DNA of 64,000 bases from Chloroflexota bacterium (GCA_016219545.1 JACRMH010000003.1:124001-188000); one strand, 5' to 3'; numbered from the stretch's first letter, positions 6,830-15,739 are shown. The notes: generated by a model not told the origin, from the sequence alone. Program-made: numbers and translations.

Positions 6830-8765
6830 AATCCTGACCCTGTTCTTCTGCCTGAGTCTGCTTCTCAGCGCCGCGCCTTTCACAAAAGCCTCGGCGCAAC
6901 AAAACACTGCATCTGCAGAACTCTACCCTGCGGATGTTTCCGCCTTCCCAACCATTACCGCACTTTTGGATGTGTTCGACGCCCAAAAATTTTTCGCTTC
7001 GGGACTTAAGCCTGAAGCTGTTTCTGTTATCGAAGACGGGGCACCCATCCCGGTCGACTCGCTGACCGAAACAGCCATTCCCATGCAGTTGGTGATCGCT
7101 GTCAACCAGGGACTGCCCCTGGATGTGCGTAACGCCGACAACATATCGCGCTTTCAACGCGTGGAGCAGGTGCTGGCTCAATGGGTACAAAGCCGCCCTG
7201 CCAGCCTGCCCGATGACTTTAGCCTGGTCAGTCAGGCGGGGGCAGTCATCACTCACGCCAACGCCACTGATTTTGTGGTTGGTTTGAACGGCTTCCAGCC
7301 GGACTTCCGCGCCTCCATCCCTAATTTACAATCCCTTGCCACCGCCATAGACACGGTCAGCGCACAGACGCCGCAACTCGGCATGAAGCGCGCCATCCTT
7401 TTCATCACCCCGCAAATGGATGATTTCAACCTGGCAGCTACACTCGAACCGCTTATCCAACGTGCTATTGACGGTAATATCCGCATCTTCGTTTGGTATG
7501 TGGATGCAAATACGAATTTTGTCACCACCAACGCGGCAGCGTTCAATAACCTCGCCATACAAACAGGCGGCATGATGTTCCAATATTCGGGCGAGGAAAG
7601 ATTCCCCGACCCCGAAGCTTATTTCGTTCCTCTGCGCCGAACCTACAAATTGACCTATACATCACAGGCAAAGACATCCGGCGAGCATACTCTCAGCGCA
7701 CAAGTGACCCTGCTGGCAGGCGCAGCGCTTTCTGCCGAGCAGAAATTCAGCATGGATATTCAGCCGCCCAATCCGATCCCAGTCACACCAGCAGAGCAGA
7801 TCACACGGCAGGCCCCGGAAGATGATCCATTCAACACCGAGAAGCTTTTGCCAACTTCACAAGAGCTTGAGATCATTGTCGAATTCCCCGATGGGCATCC
7901 CCGCCCATTGACCCGCACCACTTTATACGTGGACGGCAATATTACGGATGAGAATACCGTCGAGCCGTTCAATAAATTTAGCTGGGATATTTCATCCTAT
8001 AAAGACAGCGGAGAACATGAGATCACAGTTGAGGCTGTGGACATTCTCGGATTGAGCAAGACCAGTATGGCGGTGCCGATCGTGATCACTGTCGTCAAGC
8101 CGCCCAGCGGACCTGCCGCCTTCCTGGCGAAATATCGAACACCGATCACGTTTGTTTCGATTGTCCTTGCCGGGCTGGTGCTATTCTTCATTCTCCTGAG
8201 CGGACGTTTACGAATCCCAACCCTGCGCGCTGTACAGGAAGCTCGCCGCGCCGAGGCAGACCCGTTGACACAATCTGTGGAAGCCGTGACTGAGATCCCC
8301 GCACCCATTGTCCCTGCCCCTGTGGGAAAAAGCAAAAAGCGGAGTCCCATTTCAAAGAAAGCCGCACCAGAACCAAAGTCCAAAAAAGAAACGAAGGAAA
8401 CTGCGCAGCATGTGGCATCCTTTATCCGCATGAATGCAGAAGGTCAGGTTATTGTGTCGCCACCGATCCCGGTCATTGAACAGGAAATTGTATTTGGCAC
8501 GGACCCGGTGCAATGTTCGCAGATATTGGATGACCCTTCGATATCTTCCGTCCATGCGCGTTTGAGGCAAACTGATGATGGCGGCTTTTTGTTGCTGGAC
8601 AATAACTCCATTGCAGGCACGTGGGTAAATTATGAACCCATCCCCCGTGAGGGTTATCGGCTTGCGCATGGGGATATGGTAAACTTCGGACAATTAATTT
8701 ATCGCTTTACTGTTAATACACCGCCAACCATTTCAAGCCCGAAAATCCATATCATTAAAGAATGA
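6822..8765 (+). CDS. extracytoplasmic vWA-like protein with transmembrane helix and cytoplasmic FHA domain
   Basis: 647 residues. Signal peptide (LTLFFCLSLLLSAAP, cleavage near ASAQQ), then a vWA-like domain (about 60-280) whose metal site is degenerate (AVNQGLPLD in place of DxSxS), an Ig-like region (about 340-430), one transmembrane helix (ITFVSIVLAGLVLFFILLSG), a Lys-rich linker, and a C-terminal FHA domain (about 550-640: FGTDPVQCSQILDD, SISSVHARL, NNSIAGTWVN, HGDMVNFG). FHA domains bind phosphothreonine, so the protein may link an outside signal or ligand to Ser/Thr phosphorylation inside. I start at ATG 6822, with GAGG just upstream; a TTG at 6813 is less likely. Its stop overlaps the PP2C start (ATGA). 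Confidence 0.88.
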   Translation: MRKILTLFFCLSLLLSAAPFTKASAQQNTASAELYPADVSAFPTITALLDVFDAQKFFASGLKPEAVSVIEDGAPIPVDSLTETAIPMQLVIAVNQGLPLDVRNADNISRFQRVEQVLAQWVQSRPASLPDDFSLVSQAGAVITHANATDFVVGLNGFQPDFRASIPNLQSLATAIDTVSAQTPQLGMKRAILFITPQMDDFNLAATLEPLIQRAIDGNIRIFVWYVDANTNFVTTNAAAFNNLAIQTGGMMFQYSGEERFPDPEAYFVPLRRTYKLTYTSQAKTSGEHTLSAQVTLLAGAALSAEQKFSMDIQPPNPIPVTPAEQITRQAPEDDPFNTEKLLPTSQELEIIVEFPDGHPRPLTRTTLYVDGNITDENTVEPFNKFSWDISSYKDSGEHEITVEAVDILGLSKTSMAVPIVITVVKPPSGPAAFLAKYRTPITFVSIVLAGLVLFFILLSGRLRIPTLRAVQEARRAEADPLTQSVEAVTEIPAPIVPAPVGKSKKRSPISKKAAPEPKSKKETKETAQHVASFIRMNAEGQVIVSPPIPVIEQEIVFGTDPVQCSQILDDPSISSVHARLRQTDDGGFLLLDNNSIAGTWVNYEPIPREGYRLAHGDMVNFGQLIYRFTVNTPPTISSPKIHIIKE

Positions 8766-9625
8766 TCCGCTCCACACTAGCTCATCTTCACATTGCCGCA
8801 CTTAGTCATGCCGGAATGTCCGGCAAGAATAATGAAGACCGTTATGCGGTCTCATCATTCCAGCTAAGCCATGAAGATGCGCGTCCTGCTGTTTTGGCTA
8901 TCGTTGCAGATGGCATCGGCGGACATCGCGCGGGTGAAGTGGCGGCGGAGCTGGCTGTCAATTACATTACGATGGGGGTCGGAGAAAGCAACGCCAAGAG
9001 ACCTTCAAAGATACTAGAGACCGCGATCCATGATGCAAGCCAGGCTATTTCCTCTCACTCGGCCGGACGGGCCGAAGAAGAAGGCATGGGCGCGACCTGC
9101 GCCTGCGCATGGATCATTGAGAACAAACTCTATACAGCCTATGTTGGGGATTCACGGATCTATCTCCTGCGCGGCAAGGTGATCCAACGGCTTTCCATTG
9201 ACCATACCTGGGTGCAGGAAGCCTTTGAAAAAGGCATCATCACTCCCGAACAAATGCGCGAGCATCCGAACCTGCATGTCATCCGCAGATATTTGGGCGG
9301 ACTTAAATTGCCGGATGTGGATTTCCGTATGCGGATCGACAATGAAGAAAGCAATGAAGAATCTGAAAATAACCAGGGCTTTCATCTTGAGCCCGGCGAT
9401 ACCATTCTTTTATGCACTGACGGTTTAACTGACCTTGTTTGGGACGATGAAATAGCAAAGATCATCCGCTCGAAAAAGGACCTGAAGCAGTCAGCTGAGA
9501 CGCTCGTGAACCTTGCCAATACGCGCGGCGGACACGACAACATTACCGTAGTGCTCATGTCCATGCCAAGGCTGGATGAGACGGATAAGAAGAAAGGTTT
9601 TCTGGGTTGGTTATTGGGGGAATAA
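8762..9625 (+). CDS. PP2C-family Ser/Thr protein phosphatase
   Basis: 287 residues, metal-dependent phosphoprotein phosphatase acting in the cytosol. Motifs in order: GKNNEDRY, ADGIGGHRAGE, EGMGATC, YVGDSRIYLL, SIDHTW, LCTDGLTDLVWDD, GGHDNITVV; these supply the Asp residues that hold the two metal ions. It starts at ATG 8762 within the ATGA overlap with the vWA-FHA gene, so the pair is probably translated in coupling. No Ser/Thr kinase gene is in this window; the phosphatase presumably opposes one encoded elsewhere, with the FHA protein as a phospho-reader. Confidence 0.93.
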   Translation: MIRSTLAHLHIAALSHAGMSGKNNEDRYAVSSFQLSHEDARPAVLAIVADGIGGHRAGEVAAELAVNYITMGVGESNAKRPSKILETAIHDASQAISSHSAGRAEEEGMGATCACAWIIENKLYTAYVGDSRIYLLRGKVIQRLSIDHTWVQEAFEKGIITPEQMREHPNLHVIRRYLGGLKLPDVDFRMRIDNEESNEESENNQGFHLEPGDTILLCTDGLTDLVWDDEIAKIIRSKKDLKQSAETLVNLANTRGGHDNITVVLMSMPRLDETDKKKGFLGWLLGE

Positions 9626-9630
9626 GTTTA

Positions 9631-9665
9631 GGGAGTTGGAATTTGGGAATTGGGAGTAGGGGCGA
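9631..9665. repeat. heptamer array (GGGAATT type)
   Basis: Units GGGAGTT, GGAATTT, GGGAATT, GGGAGTA, GGGGCGA in exact phase, running directly into the palindrome that starts at 9657. Confidence 0.75.
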
Positions 9666-9690
9666 GGTGACCTCGCCCCTATCTTTTTTA
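9656..9690. terminator. dispersed GTAGGGGCG palindrome acting as terminator
   Basis: Perfect inverted repeat: TAGGGGCGAGGT (9657-9668) and its complement (9670-9681) around one base, followed by TCTTTTTT on the plus strand. It would end transcription from the PP2C operon and lies at the end of the convergent plsY gene. Four further copies of this palindrome family are in the window. Confidence 0.7.
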
Positions 9691-10281
9691 ATTACGATCC
9701 AGCCACAGTTCGCGGTATTGACGATTCCAGTCGATCAAAAAGCGGACGGCGATCACAAGTCCCGCGCCAAGCGCTACCCAAAAGATGATGTCGCGAAAGT
9801 TGAAGATCCATAAGGCGGGGGCGGCGAGAATGCCGGCAAAGACACTGGCACGAGCAGAATGATGAATGACCAGTACAAGCAGGATCAGCAGGGCAGCACA
9901 AATTAAAAATGCAAAAGGATTCACCGCAAGGAAACTTCCGCCTGCGGTTGCCAGCCCCATGCCGCCGCGGAAGTTTGCGAACAGCGGCCAGCAATGACCA
10001 ATCACCGCGCACGCGGCTGTCAGCGGAACAATGTATGGCGGGATGTTATTTGAATGAAAGGCAAGATAGGTTGGAATGAATCCCTTCGCCACGTCCAGCA
10101 CAAAAACCAGCGCACCCCAACCAAACCCAGCCTGGCGGATCGTATTGGTTGTGGTGGCATGACCTGACCCCGCATCCCGCACATCCACGCCTTTGACGAA
10201 GCGTGTGACCCAGATCGAAAATGGTAGCGAACCGAGGAGATAAGCGAGGAGAGGAAAGAGGAGGGAGGAAAGAAAGATCAT
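9688..10281 (-). CDS. plsY: glycerol-3-phosphate acyltransferase, PlsY type
   Basis: Integral membrane enzyme transferring the acyl group from acyl-phosphate to glycerol-3-phosphate, the first step of phosphatidic acid synthesis. 197 residues with the usual hydrophobic segments. The first cytoplasmic motif is DAGSGHATTTNTIRQAG (GSGN-type in most PlsY) and the second is FRGGMGLAT (usually FKGGKGVAT), so both conserved loops are present but altered. SD AGGTAAC lies just before ATG 10281. The gene begins one base after the stop of the SDR gene upstream, forming a two-gene operon. Given the changed motifs, altered acyl-donor use is possible. Confidence 0.85.
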   Translation of the reverse strand: MIFLSSLLFPLLAYLLGSLPFSIWVTRFVKGVDVRDAGSGHATTTNTIRQAGFGWGALVFVLDVAKGFIPTYLAFHSNNIPPYIVPLTAACAVIGHCWPLFANFRGGMGLATAGGSFLAVNPFAFLICAALLILLVLVIHHSARASVFAGILAAPALWIFNFRDIIFWVALGAGLVIAVRFLIDWNRQYRELWLDRN

Positions 10282-10282
10282 G

Positions 10283-11740
10283 TTACCTGCTTAAGATTCT
10301 TGCACGCGAAGCGATTCCGCGCGACATGCCATCAAAGATGAATTTATGAAAAGGCCACATCGCGTACCAGTATAAAAATCCACTGACACCGTGCGGCGCA
10401 AAATAAGCAGTAATCGTAAACAGCGTTTTATCATCCTGCGGCTGGGACTCAAATTCAAGCCAGGCCTCGCCCGGCACTTTCATTTCCGCAAGCAGGCGCA
10501 GGCGGGTATTTTTCTCGACAGTTTCAACGCGCCAAAAATCAAGCGACTCACCCACATGGACTTCATCAGGGTGACGGCGTCCGCGCCGTAGACCAACGCC
10601 GCCGATGGACTTGTCCATCCAGCCGCGGATCGCCCATGCCCAATCCATATAGTACCAGCCGCGCTCGCCGCCAATTCCCATATAGGCACGGAAAACAGGA
10701 TCAGGTTTGAGGTCAAGTAATATTTGACGGCGCTCAATGAACATGCCTTCTTCCACCGTGAATTGATATGGCTTGAAGTCGCCCATCGAAATGACGAGCG
10801 CATCAGACCAACTGGTCTCGACATTGTCCCTTTGGATACGACCCAATGCAAGATGAACGGCAGTTTGAAAGTCAATTGGCTTGATGTGTGGAAAAAGTTT
10901 TTTGGCTGTATCGTCGCGGACAATGAGTCTCGCGCGCAGACCCTCTATCAGCGGGGCCACGACCCGCCAGTGGATGGGAGTCACCATGTGCACCCAATAT
11001 GCAGAAAGCCGCGGCGCATTGAACGGAGTCGGGATCATCCATCGTTTTAAATTTCTTTCCTTTGCATATCCCAAAAGCATCTCGGCATAAGTGAGCAGGG
11101 ATGGTCCGCCGATCTCGATCACGCGTCCGGTGCAATCGGGAGTCTTGAGCGCATCCACGAGATAGGAAAGCACATCGCGGATGGCAATGGGCTGCGCCTC
11201 TGAATAAAACCACGCGGGACAGACAAGCAGCGGCTCGCGCTCAGCCAGATAGCGGATCATTTCAAAAAGGGCACTGCCTGAGCCGACGATCATGCCCGCG
11301 CGGAATTCAGTAACCGGGACTTTGCCGTAGCGCAATAAATATCCAGTCTCATGGCGCGCGCGCAAATAGGGTGAGAGATTCGCAGTTGGGTCAACAAGTT
11401 CGCCAAAGTAAATGATGTTGTCTATGTCCGCTTCTTCTGCGGCATGGGCAAAGTTGCGCGCCACTTGCAGGTCGCGCTCCGCATTGACTTTTCCACCCTG
11501 CATTCCATGAATGAGATAGTATGCCGCTGATACACCTTTGAGCGCATGGACAAGTTCGCTCGACGAAAGTCCATTGCCTCTAACAACTTCAACTTTTTTC
11601 AACCAGGCACGTCCCTGCAAACGGGACGGGTCGCGCACGAGGCAACGCACGCGATAACCCGCTTCGAGAAGTTTCGGCACCAGCCTTCCGCCAACATAAC
11701 CCGTTGCACCGGTGACGAGAATAAGTTTTGGATCTGTCAT
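10283..11740 (-). CDS. SDR NAD(P)-binding protein fused to DUF2867 domain
   Basis: 485 residues. N-terminal Rossmann domain with VTGATGYVGGRLVPKLL (NAD(P)-binding GxxGxxG) and an atypical short-chain dehydrogenase fold (about 1-300); C-terminal DUF2867/SRPBCC-like domain (about 310-475) with YMGIGGERGWYYMDWAW and the FHKFIFDGM ending typical of the family. The substrate is unknown; relatives are annotated as NAD(P)H-binding or complex-I-assembly-like proteins. TATAAT followed by a 9-base gap precedes ATG, so the transcript leader would be very short. It is the first gene of the operon with plsY. Confidence 0.85.
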   Translation of the reverse strand: MTDPKLILVTGATGYVGGRLVPKLLEAGYRVRCLVRDPSRLQGRAWLKKVEVVRGNGLSSSELVHALKGVSAAYYLIHGMQGGKVNAERDLQVARNFAHAAEEADIDNIIYFGELVDPTANLSPYLRARHETGYLLRYGKVPVTEFRAGMIVGSGSALFEMIRYLAEREPLLVCPAWFYSEAQPIAIRDVLSYLVDALKTPDCTGRVIEIGGPSLLTYAEMLLGYAKERNLKRWMIPTPFNAPRLSAYWVHMVTPIHWRVVAPLIEGLRARLIVRDDTAKKLFPHIKPIDFQTAVHLALGRIQRDNVETSWSDALVISMGDFKPYQFTVEEGMFIERRQILLDLKPDPVFRAYMGIGGERGWYYMDWAWAIRGWMDKSIGGVGLRRGRRHPDEVHVGESLDFWRVETVEKNTRLRLLAEMKVPGEAWLEFESQPQDDKTLFTITAYFAPHGVSGFLYWYAMWPFHKFIFDGMSRGIASRARILSR

Positions 11741-11822
11741 GATGGGGTGATTATAACTTGGGGCGAGGCTAATGATTATAATAAGATGAAATTTAGGGAA
11801 AGAATTTCTTTAGGAGATTTGA

Positions 11823-13076
11823 ATGATCATTACAATATTGACGACCGGCTCAAGGGGAGATACCCAACCTTATATTGCCTTGGGGATGGCACTGGAAAAA
11901 GCCGGGCATCACGTGCGGTTAGCTGCTTTTGAAAACTATGGAGACTTTGTTAAAGAACATGGATTGGAGCATTACCCGATCAAAGGTGATGTATCCATAA
12001 TTGCTGCAAGCCTGAGTGGGAAAGACGCGATGCAGACTGACAGTCCACTCAAGGTCTTTTTAAGTTTCAATAAACTTAAATCCTTTGTGTTTGATATCCA
12101 AAAGGATTTTTTCAATGCCTGCATCGGCGCAGACTGTGTGGTTTACCATCCCGGAGCGGCGATCGGATATTTTGCCGCGCAACACTTGAATATCCCAAGC
12201 GTTTTTGCACCTCCTTTTCCCATGTCTCCTACAGGGGATTTCCCCGCATTGATCTTCTACGACGCCCCAAGACTGGGAAAGGGGCTTAATTATTTGAGCC
12301 ACAAGATATTTGAGCAGATTATGTGGTCTGCCAATAGTTCGGTGATCAAACAATTCTGGAAGCAGAAGTTCGGCAAAGTCCCGGAGAATTTTGGCAGCCC
12401 TTTTGGAAGGGACAACAGTAAAAATCCAATTATTATTTCATGCAGCAATTTTGTTTTTCCGCGACCGCATGACTGGACTGAAAATATTCACAACCCCGGT
12501 TATTGGTTTCTGGATGATTCTACCGGCTGGAATCCGCCCAACGACTTGCTGGATTTTCTGCAAAAGGGAACGCAACCGGTTTATGTTGGTTTCGGAAGTG
12601 TAGGTGATTCTTCTCAGGCGGTTCAATTGACCGAACTGGTGATGGATGCTTTAGAACGTTCCGGTCAACGCGGAGTTTTGGCAACGGGTTGGAATGGCAT
12701 GTCCAAACTGGATCATATCCCCAAAAATATTTTTATACTGGAAAGCGCACCGCACTCATGGCTCTTTCCTCGTATGGCGGCAGTTGTTCATCATGGAGGC
12801 GCAGGGACAACTGCTGCCGGTCTGAGAGCCGGCGTGCCCAGTATCATCATCCCTCACGGCAATGACCAATTCGCATGGGGACGCCGGGTTTATGAACTTA
12901 GGGTGGGGTCAAAACCCATCCCGCGAAAGAAACTAACATCAGAAAATTTATCTGAAGCAATTAGATTTGTCTTGTCTAAAGAAATAAAAGATTCCGCCAA
13001 AGAGCTGGGGATGAAGATCCAAAGCGAGCATGGCGCAGAATCTGCGGCAAAAATTATTATTGATTGTCTTGAATAG
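11823..13076 (+). CDS. UDP-glycosyltransferase family (GT1) glycosyltransferase
   Basis: 417 residues with the GT-B fold of sterol or macrolide glycosyltransferases. N-terminal ILTTGSRGDTQPYIALGMAL is the acceptor-domain signature; the C-terminal nucleotide-sugar motif is HHGGAGTTAAGLRAGVPSII followed by NDQFAWGRRV. It probably glycosylates a lipid or small hydrophobic acceptor. AGGAG at 11812-11816 precedes ATG 11823, and a TATAAT at about 11776-11781 could be its -10 box, in the divergent region shared with the SDR gene. It ends at a terminator hairpin facing the aminotransferase gene. Confidence 0.9.
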   Translation: MIITILTTGSRGDTQPYIALGMALEKAGHHVRLAAFENYGDFVKEHGLEHYPIKGDVSIIAASLSGKDAMQTDSPLKVFLSFNKLKSFVFDIQKDFFNACIGADCVVYHPGAAIGYFAAQHLNIPSVFAPPFPMSPTGDFPALIFYDAPRLGKGLNYLSHKIFEQIMWSANSSVIKQFWKQKFGKVPENFGSPFGRDNSKNPIIISCSNFVFPRPHDWTENIHNPGYWFLDDSTGWNPPNDLLDFLQKGTQPVYVGFGSVGDSSQAVQLTELVMDALERSGQRGVLATGWNGMSKLDHIPKNIFILESAPHSWLFPRMAAVVHHGGAGTTAAGLRAGVPSIIIPHGNDQFAWGRRVYELRVGSKPIPRKKLTSENLSEAIRFVLSKEIKDSAKELGMKIQSEHGAESAAKIIIDCLE

Positions 13077-13092
13077 AAATAACCCGCCTTAT

Positions 13093-13138
13093 ATAAAGTG
13101 ATACTGCTGTTGCGTTGGAACCAGCAGTATCACTTTAT
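13093..13138. terminator. bidirectional terminator hairpin
   Basis: A 17-bp perfect stem (13093-13109 with 13122-13138, loop 12 bases) between two convergent genes, ending in A/T-rich flanks on both sides. Confidence 0.7.
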
Positions 13139-13167
13139 TACCAAAGATTAAAACCGGATTTTGTTTA

Positions 13168-14085
13168 TCAAACTTCCACATTCCATTGGCTATACTTCGC
13201 AACCTTGGCGCGGACGACATCATCGAATAATGCGCGCAGTTGCGTTGTGATCGGTCCCATCGTGCCTTTGCCAATGGGACGGAAATCCACTTTTGTTGCC
13301 GCCACGATCTGCGCGGCAGTACCGGTCATGAACAATTCTTCCGCGATGAATACTTCGGTGCGGTCAATGGAACGTTCGACCACTTGAAGCCCCAATTCAT
13401 TGCGTGCCAGGTCGATCACACTGCGGCGCGTGATACCTTCGAGAATATTATCGGTGGATGGCGGCGTGACCACAACCCCATCACGCACCATGAAAATATT
13501 CATCGCCGAACCTTCAGAGACATGACCATTGTTATCCAGCACGATGGCTTCATCGAAGCCTGCGCGGTTGGCATCGGTTTTGATCAACGCGGAATTTGCA
13601 TACGAGCCGGAAACCTTCCCGCGCGCCGGGATGACATTATCGTCAATGCGCCGCCACGACGAAAAAGTAAGATGCGCATTTGCATCGTTCTTGACATATT
13701 TTTCGAACGGCATCACGAACATGGAAAACTCGTCCCTGAGATCATGCAAACGGACGCCGATCCCCATGTCGGCTTTATAGATCGTGGGGCGCAGGTACAC
13801 ATCCGTCTTCCAATCATCAGTCCGCAAAAGATCAAGCGTGAGCTGGATCAAACTTTCTTCATCATATGGAACATCCATCGCCATCATGCGCGCCGAATTC
13901 AGCAGGCGGTGATAATGATCGTAGGGACGAAAAACGAAGAGACGTTTTTTCTCTTCGTTCCAGTATGCGCGCATTCCGCTGAACACAGTAGTCCCATATA
14001 AAAAGCCATGCGTGGCGATATTGATCCTGGCGTCACTTAAAGGGACGATTTTTCCCTCAAAAAAGGCGTGCTTAGAAAGATCCAC
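13168..14085 (-). CDS. ilvE: branched-chain amino acid aminotransferase
   Basis: PLP enzyme of fold type IV interconverting Leu, Ile and Val with their 2-oxo acids. 305 residues from GTG 14085. Motifs: FFEGKIVPLSDARINIATHG at the N-terminus, FLYGTTVFSGMRAYW, the PLP Lys in KVSGSYANSALIKTDA, EGSAMNIFMVRDG, ITRRSVIDLARNELG, and ELFMTGTAAQI. I choose the GTG because GGAGG (14095-14091) lies 5 bases upstream and the product then starts exactly like the family. An in-frame ATG at 14226 would add 47 residues that overlap the likely promoter (TATAAT, 14136-14131). Confidence 0.93.
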   Translation of the reverse strand: MDLSKHAFFEGKIVPLSDARINIATHGFLYGTTVFSGMRAYWNEEKKRLFVFRPYDHYHRLLNSARMMAMDVPYDEESLIQLTLDLLRTDDWKTDVYLRPTIYKADMGIGVRLHDLRDEFSMFVMPFEKYVKNDANAHLTFSSWRRIDDNVIPARGKVSGSYANSALIKTDANRAGFDEAIVLDNNGHVSEGSAMNIFMVRDGVVVTPPSTDNILEGITRRSVIDLARNELGLQVVERSIDRTEVFIAEELFMTGTAAQIVAATKVDFRPIGKGTMGPITTQLRALFDDVVRAKVAKYSQWNVEV

Positions 14086-14130
14086 TTGCACCTCCGAGTT
14101 AATATGGATGGGAATAACTCTTGCGACGAA

Positions 14131-14136
14131 ATTATA
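14131..14136 (-). promoter_or_regulatory. -10 box of ilvE
   Basis: TATAAT on the minus strand inside GGGTATAATTTC. Transcription would begin near 14124, giving a leader of about 40 bases with the GGAGG ribosome site. No good -35 hexamer at standard spacing, and no T-box or leader peptide was seen. Confidence 0.5.
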
Positions 14137-14263
14137 CCCGATTGAATTCGCATCATTTTTTAACGTCAATCTGGCTGGGCTCCCAATCAGCCCTTGACGG
14201 GTTGGGGATTCTCTCTTAAAATCCATTTCGATACATATCTAATTAGATTTACGGAAGTGAAAC

Positions 14264-14812
14264 ATGAACACAAACCCTGAAATGCTCGATTTCGTCAAAG
14301 CCATGTCGGATGCAGACCGTTTGCGCATCATTGGCCTGTTGACGCAACGACGCGCCAGCCGCGCCGACATAGTCACAAAGCTCAACCTGCCCTTGCGTGA
14401 AGTGGTGAACCATCTTGCGTTCCTTGAATTCGTCGGCGCGATTAGCCAGAAAGAGGATGTATACGAGTTGAATTCGGATAAACTCTCGACCCTTGCGCGC
14501 GCGAATTTTGAAAAGGAACGCCCCTCCTATATCCCTGCGCCAGAATTGGACGACACATCCAAAAAAATCTTGAAGTCCTATCTCAGCGCAGACGGAAGCA
14601 TCAAGCAGATCCCAAATCAGCCCGCGAAGTTGCAGGTGATCCTGAACTATCTTGTGCAGGCATTCGCACCCGACACAAATTACACTGAGAAGGAAGTGAA
14701 TCAGATATTGCGCCGCTTCCATGAAGATACAGCCGCCCTGCGCCGTTACCTTGTGGATTCAAAACTGCTGGGCCGTGAAGGTGACTGCTCAAGGTATTGG
14801 CGAATAAAATGA
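14264..14812 (+). CDS. ArsR-like winged-helix regulator with DUF2087 domain (copy 1)
   Basis: 182 residues: an N-terminal helix-turn-helix (AMSDADRLRIIGLLTQRRAS, then LPLREVVNHLAFLEFVGAI) and a C-terminal DUF2087 domain (about 95-182) with DGSIKQIPNQPAKLQVILNY, YTEKEVNQILRRFHEDTAAL and RYWRIK. DUF2087 proteins are thought to be transcription regulators; the ligand is unknown. Its stop overlaps the ATG of the next gene (ATGA). The third gene of the trio is a paralogue. It is divergent from ilvE. Confidence 0.88.
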   Translation: MNTNPEMLDFVKAMSDADRLRIIGLLTQRRASRADIVTKLNLPLREVVNHLAFLEFVGAISQKEDVYELNSDKLSTLARANFEKERPSYIPAPELDDTSKKILKSYLSADGSIKQIPNQPAKLQVILNYLVQAFAPDTNYTEKEVNQILRRFHEDTAALRRYLVDSKLLGREGDCSRYWRIK

Positions 14813-15177
14813 AATCAAGAAAAGATATTAATAGGGAATACCTGGAGAGAGTAAAGCCAGCCGGAGTCTATCAGGTGAAGAATACTGTAAATGGAAAAGT
14901 ACTTCTCGGGAGCAGCCTAAATCTCGAAGGTCCGCTGAACCGCCATAAGTTCATGCTCAAAATTGGCAGTCACACCAACAAGTCCTTGCAGAAAGATTGG
15001 AACGAACTGGGTTCCGATAAATTCGTTTTTGAAATTTTAGAAGAGGTGAAGGTCAAAGATGACCCGAACTTTAATCTGAAAGATGAATTGACCTTGCTGG
15101 AACTGATCTGGCTCGAACAACTTCAACCCTTTGGTGAGCGCGGTTATAACCTCAATAAAAGAATCCGGGAAGCCTGA
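14809..15177 (+). CDS. GIY-YIG nuclease-domain protein
   Basis: 122 residues. The GIY-YIG core appears as AGVYQVKNTVNGKVLLGSS, followed by LNRHKFMLKIGSHTNKSLQK and FVFEILEEVK. In this stand-alone subfamily the role is unknown; the fold cleaves or binds DNA. The motif's second part reads VLLGSS rather than YIG, so catalysis is uncertain. Start ATG 14809 overlaps the DUF2087 stop; a TTG at 14797 is a poorer choice. It ends two bases before the second DUF2087 gene, so all three genes are one transcription unit. Confidence 0.82.
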   Translation: MKSRKDINREYLERVKPAGVYQVKNTVNGKVLLGSSLNLEGPLNRHKFMLKIGSHTNKSLQKDWNELGSDKFVFEILEEVKVKDDPNFNLKDELTLLELIWLEQLQPFGERGYNLNKRIREA

Positions 15178-15179
15178 AT

Positions 15180-15734
15180 ATGAGCGATGAAGTTGTCACT
15201 TTCTTTAAAGCCCTCGCAGACGCAAACCGCCTCAAGATCGTTGGACTACTGGCGCAGCAACCGTATAGTGTGGAAGAACTCGCCGCGCTGCTTGAGCTGA
15301 AACCATCCACGGTATCCCACCACCTCGCGCGGCTGGCAGAAGTCGGCTTGGTCAGCGCGCGGACCGAGAGTTATTACAATGTCTATCAATTGGATGAAAA
15401 GGCGTTGGAGTCCAAGTCGAAGAGTTTATTCTCGCAGGAAAATCTAAAAGCATCCGTCTCTGAAGTTGACCTAGATGCTTATGACTCAAAAGTCATCGGT
15501 GATTTCACCCGCAAAGATGGCAGCCTGAAAACCATCCCCGCCCAGCGTAAAAAACTGGAAGCTGTTTTGCGGTATGTAGTGAAAGCCTTTGAGGTGAATA
15601 AACGGTACAGCGAGAAAAAGGTCAACGAGATATTGAGCCAGTACCATGAAGATACCGCCAGCTTAAGGCGCGAACTCGTCGGTTATGGGTTAATGAAACG
15701 CGAAGGCGGGGGCGGGGAATACTGGAGAGTTTAA
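15180..15734 (+). CDS. ArsR-like winged-helix regulator with DUF2087 domain (copy 2)
   Basis: 184 residues with the same architecture as the gene at 14264: helix-turn-helix (KALADANRLKIVGLLAQQPY, ELKPSTVSHHLARLAEVGLV) and DUF2087 (DGSLKTIPAQRKKLEAVLRY, YSEKKVNEILSQYHEDTASL, EYWRV). The HTH here is closer to canonical ArsR. The two copies align along their full length and enclose the GIY-YIG gene, which suggests a tandem duplication with retention. It ends before a terminator hairpin. Confidence 0.88.
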   Translation: MSDEVVTFFKALADANRLKIVGLLAQQPYSVEELAALLELKPSTVSHHLARLAEVGLVSARTESYYNVYQLDEKALESKSKSLFSQENLKASVSEVDLDAYDSKVIGDFTRKDGSLKTIPAQRKKLEAVLRYVVKAFEVNKRYSEKKVNEILSQYHEDTASLRRELVGYGLMKREGGGGEYWRV

Positions 15735-15739
15735 TTTAG

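Noticed and set aside
14086..14263. T-box or leader peptide before ilvE
   Set aside because: No T-box core sequence, no Leu/Ile/Val-rich short frame and no terminator found; only a -10 box and an SD.
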